DNA from: Holophagales bacterium
GTDB lineage: Bacteria; Acidobacteriota; Thermoanaerobaculia; Multivoradales; Multivoraceae
Length of the DNA stretch: 64,000 nt
NCBI GenBank assembly: GCA_009836625.1
Contig: VXVC01000005.1
Coordinates: 25,345-89,344, forward strand
Reading direction: 5' to 3'
A model generated the notes under the pieces. The model was not told where the DNA came from. It saw only the letters and a list, made by a program, of their open reading frames with translations, and did not search any database. Below, piece by piece: positions 34,604 to 44,082 of this stretch. Made by a program: the position numbers and the translations under genes. How positions within the stretch are numbered: the first letter of the stretch is position 1; each line of letters starts with the position of its first letter.

Positions 34604-37401
34604 CCGGCGACCCCGTCGATCTCGGCGAGCGAGCCGGTCAGGCGGCGCTGGAAGGCGGCGGCGAACGGGGCCGGCGTGAGGATCAGAGTCCTCCCGGCTT
34701 CGAACCAGAGCTTGGCCGGGATGCCGGCGATCTCGCCCTGGGCGAGGGCCGGCCTCGCGTCGGGACGACGCCACTCGCACTCGCGATCGAGGAACCGCTC
34801 GACCGTGGCTTCGCCCAGCCAGACGTAGCTGAACGCGGTTTCCCGTTCGACGATCGCATGCGGATCGCCGGCGACCTCGAAGTCCGGCGACGCCGTTACC
34901 AGCAGTTCGTCGGGAGCGGTGCGGAAGGCGAGCGCGCCGGCGGGCCAGGGCGGCTCGGCGATCAGCGCGTCGAGAGCCGCGGGCGTGGCCGACACACGGG
35001 TCGCTTCGAGCTGGCGGAACCGCGGAGGCCCGGGTGGAGCTTCGATGGCGAGGTCGGTTGCTTCCGGACGGGCGAGCGGGAACTCACGGACGTTCTCTGG
35101 CGACTCGCTGGCTGTGTCGACCACTGCTCGCGCCCGCTCTCCCTCCGGGTCGTAGGTCGCGCCGTCGATCCGTCGGGCGGCTCGGCCGTCGACCGTGACC
35201 TCGCGGGGCAGGTTGCCCTCCGCGTCCAGGTAGAGCCAGCCGAGCATCGGCCTGCCGCCGCCTGCCGCCGTGCCGGCGTCGGAGGTTACGTAGCCGGCGT
35301 AGCGCTCTCCGTCATGGATCGCCGCGCCCTCGGCGGACGGGTCTTCGGCAGTTCTTCTCGGCGGCGGATCGTCCGCCCGGAGGGTGACCAGCCGCTTGTC
35401 GAGCGGTTGCTTGTTCGTCCGCAGGATGGCCTGACGGCCAACGAAGTCGCCTTTGTTCAGGTTGACCGCCCACTCGTGGGCGAGCCGGCGCGGGGTCGAG
35501 TCGTAGTCCGTGTCCTGGCCGATGACGATGTGACCCTTCTCTAGCCGCAGGCGGAGCAGCGTCTCGAGCCCGTGCGGCTGGACGCTGAACTCGGCGCCGG
35601 CCGCCAGCAGCCGCCGCCACAGCTTGCGGGCGTCGGCGGCCGGATGGTGGAGCTCGTAGGAGAGTTCGCCGGTGAAGCTCAGGCGCACGACCCGGCAGTC
35701 GACGCCGGCGATCGGCGTCGCCCGATGCCGGCCGAACGCGGGAAGCTCGCGTGCACCGGCACGCGCCAGCAGCCGGGCCGCCTGAGGACCGGTGATGTTG
35801 ATCGCCGCCAGCGACGCGGTCTGGTTCAGGATGCGGACATCGCAGCCGAAGGCTTCGGCCCAGTCGCGCAGCCACAGCTCGAAGAAGCCGGACCCGCCGG
35901 AGGTCGAGGTGAGGAAGAAGCGGTCGCCGGCGTCCTCGTCCGCCTCCCGGCAGAGCATGCCGTCGTCCAGGAGATAACCGCGTTCGTCCAGCATGAGGAC
36001 GTAGCGGCAGCGGCCGGGACGGATCGTCGCGACTTTGGTGGGGACGATCCGCTCCAGGAACGCTTCGGCGTCCGGCCCGGAGATCGCCATCTTGCCGAGC
36101 GAACTCACGTCGCCGAGCGAGACGCGCTCGCGCACGGAGCGGTACTCGTCGTCTTTCCGACCGTAGGTCCAGGGCCGCCACCAGCCGCCGGCGCGGTCCA
36201 TCCTCGCGCCGAGGCTCAGGTGCTCGTCGTGGAGAGGCGAGCGCGCGGTCACGGCCGTGTGCGCGCCGGCGGCCAGTTCGCGCACGGTCAGTTGCCGGTT
36301 GAGGGGCCGTGCTGTGAACGCGGGCTGAAGGCGGCCTCCCCGCTCCAGCAGGAAGCTACGCAGGTAGGGCAGGCAGACGCCGCCCTGGCAGGTGCCGGTC
36401 CCGGCGAGCGTCGCGCGCTTGAGCAGCTCCATCTCGTGGAAGCCGCGCTTCCACACGCCGTCGAGGTCGGCCACGGTGACGCGGCTGCACGGGCACACCG
36501 TTCCCTCCCGGGGGCAGGCCGGCAGCTCGGGTTCCATCGCGGCGCCGCCGACGACTCGCACCGGCAGGTCCGAGGCCATCCGGGCCAGCGCGTTGCGTGG
36601 GTTGCCGCCGAGGCCGAGCACCGCCGTATCGCACTCGATCCGCTCTTCGGTGGCGTCGCCGTGCCGCCGGACGACCGCCGCCTCGATGCGACCGTTGCCC
36701 TCGAAGCGGACGAGCTCCCAGCCGCCTTCGCCGACCGGAAAGTGGGCGACCAGCGAGTCGGCCGGCAGGCCCGCCGGGCTCTCGCCCAAGGCGACGGCGC
36801 GGCCCAGATCGATGCCCGCGGCGACGAGCCCCGCGGCTGCCCGCGCCGTGACCAACCCCTCCAGATCGCTGCCGGGAACGACGGGCTGGATCTCCGCGGC
36901 GCCGGTGGCGACGACGATCTCGCGCCGCGGATGGACGTGCAGCACGCGCCCCGCCTGATCGGAGGCGACGACCAGCGGTCCGGGGTAGACCCCGGTCACG
37001 TGCTGCCCGTCGCGCGCGTCCAGCGTGACGACGTCCAGATCCGCATCCCTGGCCTCCCGCGCGGCCTCGCGCCCCGAGTCGCCCTGTCCAATGACGACCG
37101 TGTCGCAGTGGACATGACGCACCGGCGCCGCGTTCCCGGCCGGCATCGGCTCGTCCGACAGCAGGGCCGGTTCCTCGCCGCCGAGGTGGTCACGCGTCAC
37201 CTTCATGCCGGCTGTGGCCCGCGCCTGGCAACTCCGCGTGTAAGCGATGCCGTCGACCGTCACGAGACAGTTCGGACAGTCGCCTCCCATACACAGGCAG
37301 CCCCCGCCGGTCGGGTGTACCCCAGTCCGGAGCATCGCGACGAGCAGAGTGTCGCCGGCCCGAGCCTCGACTCGCTGCCCGTCCACCAGAAAAGTCGCCA
37401 T
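34600..37401 (-). CDS. soxA: Sarcosine oxidase alpha subunit fused to a gamma-like domain, with [2Fe-2S]-type cysteines
   Basis: 933 residues. N-terminal ferredoxin-like domain with CX4CX2CX12C (Cys37, 42, 45, 58), a complete [2Fe-2S] ligand set that canonical SoxA lacks. Next are a flavoprotein core (VVIGQGDSGREAAREA), a BFD-like cysteine set (CPCSRV and GTCQGGVC), then GCV_T aminomethyltransferase from about residue 400 (LGARMDRAGGWWRPWTYGRK) and its C-terminal barrel. The last about 140 residues (from AIEAPPGPPRFRQLEATRVS) resemble the gamma subunit, including FSYVWLGEATVERFL. No separate gamma gene occurs. It uses tetrahydrofolate to catch formaldehyde. No SD; TACCAT lies 8 bases before the ATG. 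Confidence 0.88.
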   Translation of the reverse strand: MATFLVDGQRVEARAGDTLLVAMLRTGVHPTGGGCLCMGGDCPNCLVTVDGIAYTRSCQARATAGMKVTRDHLGGEEPALLSDEPMPAGNAAPVRHVHCDTVVIGQGDSGREAAREARDADLDVVTLDARDGQHVTGVYPGPLVVASDQAGRVLHVHPRREIVVATGAAEIQPVVPGSDLEGLVTARAAAGLVAAGIDLGRAVALGESPAGLPADSLVAHFPVGEGGWELVRFEGNGRIEAAVVRRHGDATEERIECDTAVLGLGGNPRNALARMASDLPVRVVGGAAMEPELPACPREGTVCPCSRVTVADLDGVWKRGFHEMELLKRATLAGTGTCQGGVCLPYLRSFLLERGGRLQPAFTARPLNRQLTVRELAAGAHTAVTARSPLHDEHLSLGARMDRAGGWWRPWTYGRKDDEYRSVRERVSLGDVSSLGKMAISGPDAEAFLERIVPTKVATIRPGRCRYVLMLDERGYLLDDGMLCREADEDAGDRFFLTSTSGGSGFFELWLRDWAEAFGCDVRILNQTASLAAINITGPQAARLLARAGARELPAFGRHRATPIAGVDCRVVRLSFTGELSYELHHPAADARKLWRRLLAAGAEFSVQPHGLETLLRLRLEKGHIVIGQDTDYDSTPRRLAHEWAVNLNKGDFVGRQAILRTNKQPLDKRLVTLRADDPPPRRTAEDPSAEGAAIHDGERYAGYVTSDAGTAAGGGRPMLGWLYLDAEGNLPREVTVDGRAARRIDGATYDPEGERARAVVDTASESPENVREFPLARPEATDLAIEAPPGPPRFRQLEATRVSATPAALDALIAEPPWPAGALAFRTAPDELLVTASPDFEVAGDPHAIVERETAFSYVWLGEATVERFLDRECEWRRPDARPALAQGEIAGIPAKLWFEAGRTLILTPAPFAAAFQRRLTGSLAEIDGVAG

Positions 37402-37409
37402 CCGGACGG

Positions 37410-37415
37410 ATGGTA
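37410..37415 (-). promoter_or_regulatory. -10-like box TACCAT before soxA-type gene
   Basis: TACCAT on the minus strand, 8 bases before the ATG at 37401, no SD; probable leaderless start. Confidence 0.4.
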
Positions 37416-37516
37416 CGACGGATCAGGAGGCGAAAAGCAACGGCGTCCAGCTCGTGCGGCTCAGGAGGGGGTCAGCTGCCAGGTGCGTCTGAACGAGCGA
37501 CTGCCGCCGACGGCGC

Positions 37517-37522
37517 TACGAT
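37517..37522 (+). promoter_or_regulatory. -10-like box TACGAT before fabG-type gene
   Basis: TACGAT 12 bases before the ATG at 37535, no SD; shares the 133-base divergent spacer with the soxA box. Confidence 0.4.
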
Positions 37523-37534
37523 TGCGGCCGGCTC

Positions 37535-38278
37535 ATGACTCCCTCCCTTTCCGGTCAGGTGATTCTCGTCACCGGTTCGACCCGCGGCATCGGCCTGGCA
37601 ATCGCCGAGGCCGTCGCCGGGCTCGGCGCCACGGTCGCCGTGCACGGGCGGGAACTCGCCCAGGTCGAGGCGGTCTGCGCCGAGATCGGCTCGGAGAACG
37701 TCCTGCCCCTCGCCGCCGACTTCGATGACCCGGCAAACGCCGCGGCCGTGGTCGAACAGGTAGTCGAGCGCTGCGACCGGATCGACGGCCTGGTCAACAA
37801 CGCCGGCGGCGGCCGGCCAGTCGCCTTCCGCGGCCTCGACCTCGACGCCTGGCGGGCGACCCAGCGCGTGAACCTGGAGGCGACGTTCGCCGCGTCCCGC
37901 GCCGCCTACAAGGTCATGCGCCGGGCGAAGGGAGGCAGCATCGTCAACATGGCCTCGCTCGCGGCCCACGGCCCCGGCGGCTGGATGGGCGCCGACTACG
38001 CCGCGTCGAAGGCGGGGATGGTCAGCCTCACCCGCAGCCTCGCCCTGGAGGCGGCCCGCTTTGGGGTCCGTTGCAACGCGGTGTCGCCCGGCTTCATCGA
38101 GACGGACATGACGACCGAACTCTCGGACGACCAGCGGCAACGGCTGCGGGTGCCGCTCGGGCGCCTGGGGACACCGGCCGAGGTCGCCGCCGTCGCCGTC
38201 TTCCTGCTGTCGTCGGAGTCGTCGTACGTCACCGGCCAGGTGATTCACGTCAACGGCGGGTTGTCGATGTATGGCTGA
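37535..38278 (+). CDS. 3-oxoacyl-ACP reductase-like SDR (FabG type)
   Basis: 247 residues. TGSTRGIG cofactor motif, NNAGG, catalytic NMASLAAHG Ser, YAASK motif and C-terminal SSYVTGQVIHVNGGLSMYG. It reduces 3-oxoacyl thioesters with NADPH. The stop overlaps the ketosynthase start by 8 bases, so the two are coupled and probably act on the same acyl chain. It is likely a specialised second copy, since housekeeping fab genes usually cluster with plsX, fabD and acpP, which are absent. The start is the first in-frame ATG; no SD. Confidence 0.9.
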   Translation: MTPSLSGQVILVTGSTRGIGLAIAEAVAGLGATVAVHGRELAQVEAVCAEIGSENVLPLAADFDDPANAAAVVEQVVERCDRIDGLVNNAGGGRPVAFRGLDLDAWRATQRVNLEATFAASRAAYKVMRRAKGGSIVNMASLAAHGPGGWMGADYAASKAGMVSLTRSLALEAARFGVRCNAVSPGFIETDMTTELSDDQRQRLRVPLGRLGTPAEVAAVAVFLLSSESSYVTGQVIHVNGGLSMYG

Positions 38279-39512
38279 GTCCCGTCGCGTCGCGGTCACC
38301 GGCCTCGGCGTCGCCTGCGCCATCGGCACGGACATCGAGTCGTTCCAGACCAGCCTGTTCGCCGGCCGGGGCGGCATCGCCAGGCTCCGGTCGCTCGACA
38401 CGTCGGAGATGAAGGTCGGTATCGGCGGCGAGGTCGATCCCGAGTTCGTCCCGGCCGGGCTCAAGCGACTGCGCCGTCGACCGACGGACCGGGCGGTCGA
38501 CCTCGGCCTGGTGACCGCAGCCGAGGCGCTCGAGGATGCGGGCCTGATCGACGGCGCTCCGCCCTACGAGGCCCAACCGGTGGCGGTGATCCTGGGTACC
38601 GCGGTCGGCGCGGCCGAGAGCAACACGACGCTGCAGCAGCGCTTCGCGGAACGCGGCGTCCGCGGCCTGCGGCCGACCAGCGTGCCGCGCGTCATGGACA
38701 ACGCGATCTCCGGCGGCATCTCGATCCACTTCCGGCTCACGGGCGCGAACTTCGTCGTCATTTCGGCCTGCACGTCGGCGACCAACGCGATGGGCACGGC
38801 CTACCGGATGGTGCGGCATGGCTACGCCGACACTGTGCTGACCGGCGGCGCCGACGGTTTCTTCGACCCCTTCTACTACGGCGTCTGGAACAACCTGGGC
38901 GTGATGTCGAAGAACCCGGATCCGGCGCGGGCCTGCCGGCCGTTCGACGCCGACCGCGACGGCTGCGTCCTCGGCGAGGGCGCCGGCATGCTGGTGCTCG
39001 AGTCGTGGGACCGGGCGCGAAGCCGGGGCGCCCGGATCCGGGGCGAGATCGTGGGCTACGGCGAGTCGTCCGACGCCACTCACATCACCAGCCCGAGCGC
39101 CGAGGGTCAGGCCGTGGCGATGCGGGCGGCTCTGGCGGCCGCCGGAATCGAACCGGTTGATCTCGGCGCCGTGAACGCTCACGGCACCGCCACGCTGGCC
39201 AACGACGTCTGCGAGAGCGGGTCGATCTGCGCCGTACTGGGTAACGCGGCCGAAGAGGCGCCGGTCTCGGCCAACAAGTCCTACTTCGGCCATACCCTGG
39301 GGGCGTCCGGCGCTATCGAGGCGATCGCGTCCCTGCTCGGCATCGAGCAGCGCCGGCTGCCGCCGAACCTGAACCTCGAGAACCCCGATCCGGAGTGTCG
39401 CGCCAGGCTGGTGGGCGGTGATCCGGAGCCGCTTGAGCGGCCCTTCGTGATGAAGAACAGTTTCGGCTTCGGCGGCAGCAACGGTGTCCTGGTGCTGGGG
39501 CCGGGAGAATAG
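38271..39512 (+). CDS. Beta-ketoacyl-ACP synthase II-like (FabF type)
   Basis: 413 residues. N-terminal RRVAVTGLGVACAIG; nucleophile Cys167 in VVISACTSATNAMG; His in NAHGTATLAND; Lys/His in NKSYFGHTLGASGAIEA; C-terminal NSFGFGGSNGVLVL. All Cys-His-His residues for decarboxylative Claisen condensation are present. It partners with the overlapping FabG-type reductase. A lone ACP gene lies 11 kb away beside an acyltransferase, a possible partner (inference). The stop region forms part of a set of inverted repeats. Confidence 0.92.
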   Translation: MAESRRVAVTGLGVACAIGTDIESFQTSLFAGRGGIARLRSLDTSEMKVGIGGEVDPEFVPAGLKRLRRRPTDRAVDLGLVTAAEALEDAGLIDGAPPYEAQPVAVILGTAVGAAESNTTLQQRFAERGVRGLRPTSVPRVMDNAISGGISIHFRLTGANFVVISACTSATNAMGTAYRMVRHGYADTVLTGGADGFFDPFYYGVWNNLGVMSKNPDPARACRPFDADRDGCVLGEGAGMLVLESWDRARSRGARIRGEIVGYGESSDATHITSPSAEGQAVAMRAALAAAGIEPVDLGAVNAHGTATLANDVCESGSICAVLGNAAEEAPVSANKSYFGHTLGASGAIEAIASLLGIEQRRLPPNLNLENPDPECRARLVGGDPEPLERPFVMKNSFGFGGSNGVLVLGPGE

Positions 39513-39552
39513 GGATAGCTCAGATAGAGCTGATCTATCTCCCAAATGGGAG
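39503..39552. promoter_or_regulatory. Nested inverted repeats with motif shared by both MpaB-type genes
   Basis: GGGAGaATAG at the ketosynthase stop pairs with CTATcTCCC at 39535-39543; inside is AGATAG/CTATCT with a 7-base loop, and CTCCC-AAAT-GGGAG follows. The 18 bases 39535-39552 match, with one gap and two changes, the sequence before the second MpaB-type gene (58570-58588). Confidence 0.5.
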
Positions 39553-39693
39553 GTGCGCAAGCTCGGTTGCTCATCGGCTAGCATGTCGAACGCGCAAGTG
39601 GGGCCGGTGTTGAGAGGTGTGCGACTGGTGTATGGCTACGAACCCGAGGTCTTGACCACCGTCGGGTCGAAGGTGGCGTCCGAAACTCGATGA
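39553..39693 (+). other. Possible 46-codon leader reading frame before MpaB-type gene
   Basis: A GTG at 39553 lies directly after the shared motif, in the same relative place as the ATG of the second MpaB-type gene. Its frame (also containing an ATG at 39583) ends TGA overlapping the ATG at 39690, giving ATGA coupling. It could be a leader peptide, a relic of the original start, or chance. Confidence 0.25.
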
Positions 39694-40847
39694 GAGTGCC
39701 GTCCGCGTACTCGGAGTCGTACCCACGGGTCCGTCCCTCCGATCCGGAGGGTGTGGACAGCTACATCCGCCACACGACCATCGGCGACCCCGAGCTCGAC
39801 CCGGTCCTCGAGGAACTCTCCGACCTGCCGCCAGCGGATCTGCACCGTTACATTCGCGCCATCATCGAGTGGGAGGGCGACACCCTGTGCACCGCACCTC
39901 GGGTGCTCCGCGACTTCTTCGACACCCTCGAAGAACCGACCTGGCTGGACTGGGACGGCCTGGAGCCGGGAATTCGCACGTTCTACAAGAACGCGGATCT
40001 CATGCTGGGCGCGTTCGTCACCGGCGTGCTGGTCGAAGGCTTCTCGACCTTGATCGCCAAGTCCTTCAGCATCACGGGAAGGGTGAACTACACCACCAGG
40101 CGCCTCAAGCAGAACAACCGCCAGTTGCTGGACATCTTCTTCCCGAGAGGCCTGTACCGAAACGGCGAGGGCTGGAAGCTGTCAGTCCGTGTCCGCTTCG
40201 TGCACGGGCGGATGAGAAGTCTGCTCGCGAAGTCCCCGGACTGGGACCACGAGGCCTGGGGCACTCCGCTGAGCGCCGCGCACCTGGGCTATGCGATCTC
40301 CGTGTTCTCGAAGCGCCTGCTCGACTACTCGACGCTGCTGGGCGCCAAGTTCTCGGAGGAAGAACGCAAGGGCGTCATGGACGTCTGGCGCTACTCCGGC
40401 TTCCTCATGGGCATTCCGGAGAGCATCCTGTACGCCTCCGAGGAAGAGGCCACGCGCGTGTACGAGATGGCCTACCTCTGCGAGCCGCCGCCGAGCGTCG
40501 AGTCGGGACACCTGGCGAACACGCTGATCCAGTCGATACCCACCGTTGCGCAGATCAAGGACACAGCCGAAAAGAACAAGATCGTGAAACTGGCGTACCG
40601 CCTTTCACGAGCACTTATCGGCAACGAGCTCGCCGACGGCTTCGGGTACCCGAAGCAACGACCCTGGCACGTCGGAACGCTCGCACTGTTCCGGGCCAGA
40701 CAGCGCCTGCTGCGCCGCTGGTCAGGCGCCGAGACTCTCCGGGCCAACAACATCACCCAGCTCCTCCAGATCTCGGTGTACGACGAGGGGGGCCTGAGCT
40801 ACAGGATGCCCGACCACGTCAAGGCCGAGGAACAGAATCCCTGGTAG
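39690..40847 (+). CDS. Oxygenase MpaB-family protein (DUF2236)
   Basis: 385 residues. Conserved regions with the second copy at 57367: YIRHTTIGDPELDPVLEEL, LMLGAFVTGVLVEGFSTLIA, VNYTTRRLKQNNRQLLDIFF, LSVRVRFVHGRMRSLL, PLSAAHLGYAISVFS and VMDVWRYSGFLMGIPESILY. This all-alpha fold includes rubber oxygenases and MpaB, which cleave prenyl chains with a heme or metal; the His in RVRFVHG is a candidate ligand. The start matches the paralog's YIR alignment. No SD; overlap with a short leader frame suggests coupling. The substrate may be isoprenoid, given the nearby squalene/phytoene synthase (inference). Confidence 0.88.
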   Translation: MRVPSAYSESYPRVRPSDPEGVDSYIRHTTIGDPELDPVLEELSDLPPADLHRYIRAIIEWEGDTLCTAPRVLRDFFDTLEEPTWLDWDGLEPGIRTFYKNADLMLGAFVTGVLVEGFSTLIAKSFSITGRVNYTTRRLKQNNRQLLDIFFPRGLYRNGEGWKLSVRVRFVHGRMRSLLAKSPDWDHEAWGTPLSAAHLGYAISVFSKRLLDYSTLLGAKFSEEERKGVMDVWRYSGFLMGIPESILYASEEEATRVYEMAYLCEPPPSVESGHLANTLIQSIPTVAQIKDTAEKNKIVKLAYRLSRALIGNELADGFGYPKQRPWHVGTLALFRARQRLLRRWSGAETLRANNITQLLQISVYDEGGLSYRMPDHVKAEEQNPW

Positions 40848-40865
40848 AGGCGCGCTCCGTAGCGG

Positions 40866-43800
40866 TCAGGCGACTTCCGGCTGACTCTCCGCTGCGCCGG
40901 CGCCCGTCGCGATGCGAAGGCGGGCGTGAAGGTTCACGTGCAGCATCGCCAGCGCCGGAACGACCAGCATGAGCAGCGGCGTGGCGATCAGGATGCCGAA
41001 GCCGAGCGCCGCCGCCAGCGGAACCAGGTGCACGGTCGCGGGGTCCCTCTCGAAGACGAGCGGAGCGACGCCGACGAACGTGGTGACCGAGGTCAGGAGG
41101 ATCGACCTGACGCGGGCCTTGGCGCCGGCGATGATCGCCTCCTGCGCCCCCAGGCCGGCGCCTCTCCTCTCGTTGATGAAGGTGACCATCACCAGCGAGT
41201 CGTTCACGACGACTCCGGTACAGCCGACCAGGCCCTGCACCGACATGAAGCCGAAACTGAGGCCCAGCAGCAAATGGCCCGCCACGGCGCCGACCAGGCC
41301 CAGGGGAATGGCGGCCATGATGATGAGCGGCTGAGACCAGGATCCAAACGGGATGGCGATCAGGGCGAAGATGATGATGAAGACGAACAGCATCGCGCCC
41401 GACAGGGCGCCGATGATCTCTCTCTGCTGCCTCTGCTCGCCGCCGACTCCGTAGCCGAAACCCGGGTGCTCGGCCGCGAGCGGAGCCAGGATGTCCCGCT
41501 CCAGAGCGGGCGTGATCAACTGGCCGGTCACGACGTCCGGGTCCACGTTCGCCGTGACCGTCACGACGCGCCGACCGTCGACCTTGTGAATCGCGGTGGA
41601 GGATCGGACGAACTCCGCGGAAGCGACGTGCTTCAGCGGCACTTCGGATCCGCCGGGCGTGCGCACGACGAACCGCTCGAGGTCCGCGATCGAACTACGC
41701 TCCTGCTCCGGCAGCCGGAGATACACCCGCATGTCCTCGCGGCCTCGCAGCACCCTGAGGGCCTCGGAGCCGAAGAACGCGGATCGCGTCTGGCGCGCCA
41801 GGTCCTCCAGCGTCAGTCCCAACGTGCGGGCCGGCGGCTTGAGTTCCAGTTGAATCTCCCTGAAGCCGTCGTCCTGGTTCGTGCGGATATCGAACACGCC
41901 GTCGACCTGCTGTAGCTCCTCCACGAACTCCTGGGCGATGGCCTCCAGCTCGACGGGGTCGGGGTGCGAGAGTTCCAGGTACACCGGCGGCGGGAGTTCG
42001 AGCGCCCCCGACGAGAAGACGAGGTGCCTAAGCCCCTGCACCGTGCCGGTCTCCTCCCGCCACAGGCGCTCGAATTCGCTCGCCGGAACGGCGGCGCCTT
42101 CGGGAAGCGCGAACTGGACCGCGCCGACATGGCTGCGCGGAACCGACGCCCGGTCGCCGCGAAGCGGATTGAAGAGCTCCGCGGGCTCGCCGACGGTGAT
42201 GGCGCTGTTCCAGTCGTCCGCGGCGGCGCTGCCTGGATGCTCGCTCGCCAGCCGCTCCGCCACCCGGCGTCCCGTTTGCTCCACCAGCTCCCCGACCGCC
42301 GCGGTCCGGTCCGCCGGCGATCCGGTGGGCAGTTCGAAGTTCGCCGCGATCACGTCGCCTTCCACCTGCGGCAGGAACTCCACCCTGACCAACCCGGAAC
42401 CGATGAGGACGGTCACGAGCAGAACCGCGCCCGCGGCCGTCGCCAGCACGATGGGCGGATGGTCCGTGGCGAGACGAAGGCCCCGGTCCAGCGGACCGTC
42501 GACCAGCCACTGCAAGCCCCGGTCCACGGCGCGCTGAATCCGCAACAGCCGGCGGCCGGCCCATGACGACGCGGTTCGACCGGGCGGCGGCAGATGCGAA
42601 AGATGACGGGGGAGAATCAGCAGTGACTCCACCAGCGAGATCATCAGGATGATGATGACCACCAGCGGCACGCTTCTCATGATCTTGCCGGTGGAACCCG
42701 GGACGGTCAGCAGGGCGCAAAAGGCCGTCACGGTGGTCAGCACGGAGAAGACGACGGGAGTGCTCATCCGCTGCGCGCCCCGAATCGCCGTCGTCAGCCC
42801 GTCGCGGTCCCGTCTTCGTCCCGCGAAGATGTTCTCGCCCACCACGATCGCGTCGTCCACGACGATCCCCAACGCGAGCACCAGGGCCATCATCGAGAAC
42901 ATGTTGATGGAGACGCCCAGCATCTGCATGCCCCACAGCGTTCCCACCAGCGCGACGGCCAGCCCCGCGGCCACCCATAGCGCGAGGCGGATCTCCAGGA
43001 AGAATGTCAGGGCGAGAAAGACGAGAAGGAGCCCCAGGACGCCGTTCTCGATCAGGACCGACAGACTGCCTGCGACCAGCGTCGAGTCGTCCCTCCATAT
43101 CTCGACGCCGACGCCGGCCGGAAGAGCGGGGATCACGTCCGTCGCCAGATAGGCCTTGACCGCTTCCGAGATCTCGAACACCTGTTCGTCCGCGGTGCGG
43201 GTGACGTCGACGCGAATGGCCCGGTTGCCGTTGAAGCGGGTGATCAGGTCGGTGTCCGCGAAGCCGTCGCGCAGGTCGGCGATGTCGCCCAGGCGAAGCG
43301 ACGTGCCGTCGGGCCGGGACAGCACGATGATGTCCTCGAAGTCGTACTGCCCGTAGTTCTGGCCGATCGTCCGGACCCGGATTTCCTCCCCGCCCGTCGA
43401 CAGGCTGCCCGCGGAGAGGTCCATCGAGCCCCGCCGCACGGCAACGGCGATGTCACTCAGGGTCAGCCCCAGGGCCCGGAGCCGGTGCGACGGAACCTCG
43501 ATCGAGATTTCGTACTCCCTGAAGCCGCTGGTGTCCACGTAGGACACCGCGGGAAGCGCCGCGATGCCATCCTCGATGTCGTAGGCCAGCTCCTTGAGCG
43601 TCCGTTCCGGTACGTCGCCGTGAACCAGGAGGCGAATGACGCTTTGCCGGCTCGTCACCTCGCGCACTTCGGGCCGCTCCGCGCCCGCGGGGAAGCTGGG
43701 AATCCGATCCACCCTGGCCTTGGCCTCGTTCAGAGCGCGGTCGATGTCGGTGCCGCTCGTGAACTCAGCGGTGACCGTTCCGAGCCCCTCGGAGGCGGAG

Positions 43801-44075
43801 GCTTCGATCCGCTTGACGCCGTCCAGCGACCCGAGCTCTTCCTCGATCTTGCGAACGATCGCTTCATCGACCTCCTGCGGGGCGGCGCCCGGGTACGGAA
43901 CCATGACCTGAACGCGATCCAGCGACGCGTCCGGGAGCATCTCCTGGACCAGGTCGCCCGCCGCCAGCAGCCCGGCGAACAGCAGGAAGACCATGAGGAG
44001 GTTGGCGGCAATGGGGTTGCTCGCCATGAAGGCGATCGGACCGCCACGGACTGTCGGATCGCCGGCCTCGCTCAT
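40866..44075 (-). CDS. RND-family efflux permease (AcrB-type)
   Basis: 1069 residues, twelve transmembrane helices and two large periplasmic loops. N-terminus FMASNPIAANLLMVFLLFAG; porter region QVMVPYPGAAPQEVDEAIVR; helix 4 carries LALGIVVDDAIVVGENIFAG with the Asp pair of the proton relay; C-terminal half has GLVGCTGVVVNDSLVMVTFI. It is a proton-driven exporter. Last gene of a six-gene same-strand run from 49159. Adaptor and outer-membrane factor genes lie 6.8-15.5 kb away in the operon ending at 49676 and are the probable partners. Confidence 0.93.
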   Translation of the reverse strand: MSEAGDPTVRGGPIAFMASNPIAANLLMVFLLFAGLLAAGDLVQEMLPDASLDRVQVMVPYPGAAPQEVDEAIVRKIEEELGSLDGVKRIEASASEGLGTVTAEFTSGTDIDRALNEAKARVDRIPSFPAGAERPEVREVTSRQSVIRLLVHGDVPERTLKELAYDIEDGIAALPAVSYVDTSGFREYEISIEVPSHRLRALGLTLSDIAVAVRRGSMDLSAGSLSTGGEEIRVRTIGQNYGQYDFEDIIVLSRPDGTSLRLGDIADLRDGFADTDLITRFNGNRAIRVDVTRTADEQVFEISEAVKAYLATDVIPALPAGVGVEIWRDDSTLVAGSLSVLIENGVLGLLLVFLALTFFLEIRLALWVAAGLAVALVGTLWGMQMLGVSINMFSMMALVLALGIVVDDAIVVGENIFAGRRRDRDGLTTAIRGAQRMSTPVVFSVLTTVTAFCALLTVPGSTGKIMRSVPLVVIIILMISLVESLLILPRHLSHLPPPGRTASSWAGRRLLRIQRAVDRGLQWLVDGPLDRGLRLATDHPPIVLATAAGAVLLVTVLIGSGLVRVEFLPQVEGDVIAANFELPTGSPADRTAAVGELVEQTGRRVAERLASEHPGSAAADDWNSAITVGEPAELFNPLRGDRASVPRSHVGAVQFALPEGAAVPASEFERLWREETGTVQGLRHLVFSSGALELPPPVYLELSHPDPVELEAIAQEFVEELQQVDGVFDIRTNQDDGFREIQLELKPPARTLGLTLEDLARQTRSAFFGSEALRVLRGREDMRVYLRLPEQERSSIADLERFVVRTPGGSEVPLKHVASAEFVRSSTAIHKVDGRRVVTVTANVDPDVVTGQLITPALERDILAPLAAEHPGFGYGVGGEQRQQREIIGALSGAMLFVFIIIFALIAIPFGSWSQPLIIMAAIPLGLVGAVAGHLLLGLSFGFMSVQGLVGCTGVVVNDSLVMVTFINERRGAGLGAQEAIIAGAKARVRSILLTSVTTFVGVAPLVFERDPATVHLVPLAAALGFGILIATPLLMLVVPALAMLHVNLHARLRIATGAGAAESQPEVA

Positions 44076-44082
44076 CGGTCGC

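Noticed and set aside
37402..37534. Riboswitch in the soxA/fabG divergent spacer
   Set aside because: No known riboswitch core was recognised and both starts appear leaderless, leaving no room for a structured leader.
35572..37728. Long plus-strand frame across the soxA-type gene and into fabG
   Set aside because: No recognisable domain; antisense to a well-supported alpha-subunit gene.
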